A stretch of 64,000 nucleotides of DNA from Flagellimonas lutaonensis (GTDB lineage Bacteria; Bacteroidota; Bacteroidia; Flavobacteriales; Flavobacteriaceae). Shown here piece by piece: positions 60,997 to 64,000 of this stretch. Under the pieces are notes generated by a model that saw only the letters and a program-made list of their open reading frames with translations, did not search any database and was not told where the DNA came from. Numbering within the stretch: position 1 is the stretch's first letter; each line of letters opens with the position of its first letter. Position numbers and translations under genes: made by a program. The stretch covers positions 1,058,501-1,122,500 of the forward strand of contig NZ_CP011071.1 in assembly GCF_000963865.1 (NCBI RefSeq), in the 5' to 3' direction.

Positions 60997-63369
60997 TTAC
61001 GATTTCAGTTCTTCCATCAAGTCGTTGTACGTATAGGTCGTTTCTGAGGCGGTATCTTTCTTGTAAAGAATCTCGGCACGGATTGCCTTGAGCCCAGCAA
61101 CTCCCTGTAGGCCTTCCAATTCCACTATCTCGATATTGTTCGTGAAATAGCCCTTGGCCTTGAGAAACTTGATGTACCTGAGATATTCGAGCTCATCTTT
61201 CTTCTGTGAGTACACAATGGCAAGTTTGCCCTTTTGGGTCAACCGTTCGTTGGTGCCCTTTATATATGATTTATCTATTCGTTTCTTGATTATTTCGTAC
61301 CGTGCATTATAGGTGCCATCTACATCGAAGCGTTTTTCATCCATCCTGAATCGAATGGAAAGCGAGGTACTGTACACCAAAATCAAAGAGGCCACGTCTA
61401 ATTTAATGGGCAATTTGGGCTTTAGCTCGTAATACCGGTTCTCCATATCGCACATAACCTGCAACTGCCACAATCTTAGATTGTTAAGGTACAACTGGTT
61501 AAAGGTGAGGTCTTTCGCTATAGAGCTGCCGATGTACATATTATGCTCTACCCCATCGGTTTTGTATCTTTCAAAATAATGGGGAAACATTTTTTGTGCC
61601 TCTAATTGTTTTTTATCTAGAAGAGCCGCCAATTGCATATTGGCCTCCATCACACTTTCGTCGTAGTTTCGACGATGATCGTAATATGACTCGGTGCCCA
61701 TATCGATTTTGCTCTCGTAGGCAGTGATCAAGTTGTTCAACTCTTTGTCTTCATCTTTCAAATGCCTTAATACAGGATTCACCTCATCGTTCACAAAATC
61801 GAAGACCGCTTGCTCCGTATTGGTGTGCAGTGCTTCCCGAACCTCATCAAGATGGTTGTTGACCCTAAAAATCAACTCGTCGTATATGGGCAAGTTCGTT
61901 TTTTCAAAGGCCTTCTTCAATATGGCATTGATCTCAGATAGCTGGATCATCAAATCTCTTTGAATGGCCTTGTTGCGTTCTTTTGAAGAATCTTTGATGT
62001 CGATTTGCCCATAGAGCGGATATACCTCTTTAAAGACAATCTCTTGAAATTCGGGTTGTTTGCCCTGTAGCTGATTGACCATAAAACGTTTGGCCTCTTC
62101 TTGAAATTTCCAATATACCGAAGAATGCACAGTAGTGCATTCGTGCTGAATAATGGCATCTATCAAATTCTGCTCTTCTTCTATAGAGCGAAGCACCGCC
62201 GATACAATAAAGGGCATTACATCGGCCAATTTATTGGCGTTGACACTGTTGAGCTCATTCACCTTTGAGGATACGATCTCGAGCACGCCCAACAATTGGC
62301 CATCGTCTGCAATGGGTGCTAGAATAGCACTTTTAAGCCCTTGCTCCTTGAGGTTCTTGTAAGGTTGCATTCCTTTTGACTTCTCAAAAGATGCATCAAT
62401 ATTCGGGATAGCGAAAAAAGCACTTTCATTCAAGAGTTTTCCATAACAATAGCTGCAAGATAGGATATCCTTTGCCCCTTGTTCTTCGCCCTTTAGAATA
62501 AAGCTTTCAATGCCTTTTCCGTGAATTTTTAGAAATCGGTTGGCTCCTTGGTCGTACCCTGTAAACCCGACCTTTATGTTGTTAAGACTAAAAAGCGATC
62601 TGAAGGTATCTTGAAAATTATCCATGAACACCCCACTGCCACGCTTGTTGCCCCCAATCAGTGTCGATTTGATCTCTGAAATGGAATGTTCTGCGGTAAC
62701 ATCGAACATATTGCAGATCACGAAACCTTTTGAAATGAAGCTATTTGGCGGAATCTTCTCTTTCCACAGCTCTAGGTTGTCAAAGTTCGCCAGCAGTTCA
62801 TCGAAATCTTTTTGGGTCAGTTCCTTGGCCTTGTCTGTAGGTTCCAACTCCATGAAATCGGCATTGTACAGAATTCGATAGTGGCGCATGACCCCTTCAG
62901 CATCGGGAATATCAAAAAAGATGGGGCGCTTAAAATCTACTTTGTAACCGTAGTAGAAGGCTAAAATCACCGTGCACTGCATGATATAGTGCATATGTTC
63001 CGGTAGATTTCCTATCTGCAATTCATAATCATCCCCGGCCTCTTCAAGAATTTTCTGAAAACGCTTTGATGAGTTGAACACCAGATTGGCAAAGGGAATG
63101 GAGGCAGCCTTTATTTCGTTATGGGTCAAGACTGGCGAAAAGGTGTCGGCCAAGATTATCTTTATGACATCCTTTCGCTTCTCTAAAATACTGAGGTCGG
63201 TAAACCCTTCTCTGAGTTCTGGATATGGGGCCTGGGCTTCAAGCACATGTTTGGCCCTTTCGGCAAGAAACTTGTCCTTGCTTTTCAGTTGCTCATCATA
63301 ATGCTCCAACAATTTGTTGAAACTGACCAATTGAACCAAGGGAGCTTCTCCTTCGTAACACTTTTCCAT
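60997..63369 (-). CDS. Large GAF-like domain protein
   Basis: A 790-residue cytoplasmic protein with no membrane segments. The central part (about 235-410) with GYDQGANRFLKIHGKG ... GLKSAILAPIADDGQLLGVLEIVSSKVNELNSVNANKLADVMPFI is GAF-like, the latter half being the conserved GAF C-terminal strand. The N-terminal third and the long helical C-terminal part (450-790) are not recognised. It may sense a small molecule and act through the helical part, but no output domain is recognised. It is transcribed alone on the minus strand, between the HD-PycTM gene (convergent) and the metallophosphoesterase gene (divergent). Confidence 0.68.
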   Translation of the reverse strand: MEKCYEGEAPLVQLVSFNKLLEHYDEQLKSKDKFLAERAKHVLEAQAPYPELREGFTDLSILEKRKDVIKIILADTFSPVLTHNEIKAASIPFANLVFNSSKRFQKILEEAGDDYELQIGNLPEHMHYIMQCTVILAFYYGYKVDFKRPIFFDIPDAEGVMRHYRILYNADFMELEPTDKAKELTQKDFDELLANFDNLELWKEKIPPNSFISKGFVICNMFDVTAEHSISEIKSTLIGGNKRGSGVFMDNFQDTFRSLFSLNNIKVGFTGYDQGANRFLKIHGKGIESFILKGEEQGAKDILSCSYCYGKLLNESAFFAIPNIDASFEKSKGMQPYKNLKEQGLKSAILAPIADDGQLLGVLEIVSSKVNELNSVNANKLADVMPFIVSAVLRSIEEEQNLIDAIIQHECTTVHSSVYWKFQEEAKRFMVNQLQGKQPEFQEIVFKEVYPLYGQIDIKDSSKERNKAIQRDLMIQLSEINAILKKAFEKTNLPIYDELIFRVNNHLDEVREALHTNTEQAVFDFVNDEVNPVLRHLKDEDKELNNLITAYESKIDMGTESYYDHRRNYDESVMEANMQLAALLDKKQLEAQKMFPHYFERYKTDGVEHNMYIGSSIAKDLTFNQLYLNNLRLWQLQVMCDMENRYYELKPKLPIKLDVASLILVYSTSLSIRFRMDEKRFDVDGTYNARYEIIKKRIDKSYIKGTNERLTQKGKLAIVYSQKKDELEYLRYIKFLKAKGYFTNNIEIVELEGLQGVAGLKAIRAEILYKKDTASETTYTYNDLMEELKS

Positions 63370-63483
63370 ACCCTATTTGTCTCGGTTGAGCCTATAAAAT
63401 TACAAAATCTGGGGGCAAAGTTTTATTCAGTGATTTTTTACGGGTCTTGTGCTTTTTTTGGATATTTAAGGAAATAAACTTTC

Positions 63484-64000
63484 ATGTCTTCCAACTCACG
63501 ACTTAACCGTGCCTATGAAAAGGCCAAGGTCATCGCTTTTGACGATGAATCAAAATTTATTTTTTTCAGTGATTGCCACAGGGGAGACAACAGTTTTGCA
63601 GATGACTTTGCCAACAACCGTAACATCTATTTTCATGCCCTGAACCACTATTACAGGGAAGGGTTTCATTATTGCGAGCTGGGCGATGGCGATGAGCTAT
63701 GGGAGAACCTTCACTTTGAATCTATTTTTGAAGCCCATAAGAATGTCTTTCAACTTCTTCGGCAATTTCACCTAGAGAACCGCCTGCACATGGTGTGGGG
63801 AAACCATGATATGGTGTACCAAGACCCTAAATATGTTGAAAAACACCTTTATCACTACTTTGAACCCATAGAAGGAAAAGACAAAGAACTTTTTGAGAAT
63901 ATCCAATACCATGAGGCCCTGTTGTTGCAACATACCGAAACAGGTCAGGAAATTTTCTGTGCCCATGGCCACCAAGCCGATTGGTGGAACTATGTCTGTT
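63484..64000 (+). CDS. Metallophosphoesterase, 3' end beyond the window
   Basis: The frame opens with ATG at 63484 and is still open at the right edge; 172 residues are visible. It is a calcineurin-like metallophosphoesterase: FFSDCHRGDN (metal ligands Asp and His), LGDGDELWEN, VWGNHDM (Asn and His), and CAHGHQADWWN for the last histidines. The GDGDELWEN variant and short loops resemble LpxH-like and related UDP-sugar or lipid phosphatases, but the substrate is unknown. It starts 114 bases from the divergent GAF-protein gene. Confidence 0.8.
   Translation, partial: MSSNSRLNRAYEKAKVIAFDDESKFIFFSDCHRGDNSFADDFANNRNIYFHALNHYYREGFHYCELGDGDELWENLHFESIFEAHKNVFQLLRQFHLENRLHMVWGNHDMVYQDPKYVEKHLYHYFEPIEGKDKELFENIQYHEALLLQHTETGQEIFCAHGHQADWWNYVC

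Noticed and set aside
59791-64000. Complete Pycsar or other phage-defence island
   Set aside because: No cyclase, transposase, integrase or further defence gene is present; only the PycTM-type domain matches, so it is reported as a stand-alone protein.

Overview
The window is chromosomal DNA of a bacterium in the Bacteroidota, almost certainly family Flavobacteriaceae. The signs are a SusC/SusD pair, a PorP/SprF-type protein beside an adhesin with a gliding-type (CHU_C-like) C-terminus, an arginine operon with the transcarbamylase that acts on N-acylated ornithine, mevalonate-pathway genes, many lipoprotein signal peptides, TAnnTTTG promoter boxes, and starts that follow A-rich stretches instead of Shine-Dalgarno sites. 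No tRNA, rRNA, CRISPR, prophage or transposase was found. The genus cannot be read from the sequence.

Layout. 1-3178: three abutting genes for membrane glycosyl transfer (one cut by the window edge). 3213-13011: arginine operon in the order GNAT acyltransferase, argG, argC, proC, argD, argF', argB, argE, argH, preceded by a possible arginine-rich leader peptide with hairpins. Nearly every gap in this operon is filled by short GTCAT...ATGAC palindromic elements. 13257-18477: a 1431-residue LRR/Ig/FN3-like surface protein and its SprF-like partner. 18518-23859 (minus): rRNA pseudouridine synthase with a coupled membrane protein, then a run of diphosphomevalonate decarboxylase, mevalonate kinase, UbiA prenyltransferase and nitrilase. 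23951-30177: TspO, a DUF1697 protein, glycerol kinase with its facilitator, a FAD oxidoreductase with a glycerophosphodiester phosphodiesterase, and a small membrane protein.

30210-42875: an alpha-glucan locus. A LacI regulator, a GH65 phosphorylase and a GH13 lipoprotein run leftward; SusC and SusD run rightward from a promoter with a LacI-type palindrome just downstream. A sodium:solute symporter follows. 43039-56034: six tightly overlapping genes: three paralogous FG-GAP/ASPIC lipoproteins of about 1100 residues, a vanadium-haloperoxidase/PAP2-like lipoprotein, a membrane-anchored SRPBCC/GyrI-like protein and a propeller-like lipoprotein. 56031-59738 (minus): a lipoprotein joining a metallophosphatase, a kinase-like segment and an Omp85-type barrel. 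59791-64000: an HD phosphohydrolase fused to a Pycsar-effector-type membrane domain, a large GAF-like protein and a truncated metallophosphoesterase.

The best candidates for undescribed biology are the possible arginine leader/attenuator, the repeat-filled arginine operon including a repeat that has become the tail of the first enzyme, the triple ASPIC plus haloperoxidase operon, the phosphatase/kinase-like/barrel fusion, and the stand-alone HD-PycTM protein. All assignments rest on reading the sequence and recalled family knowledge; no database search was run.
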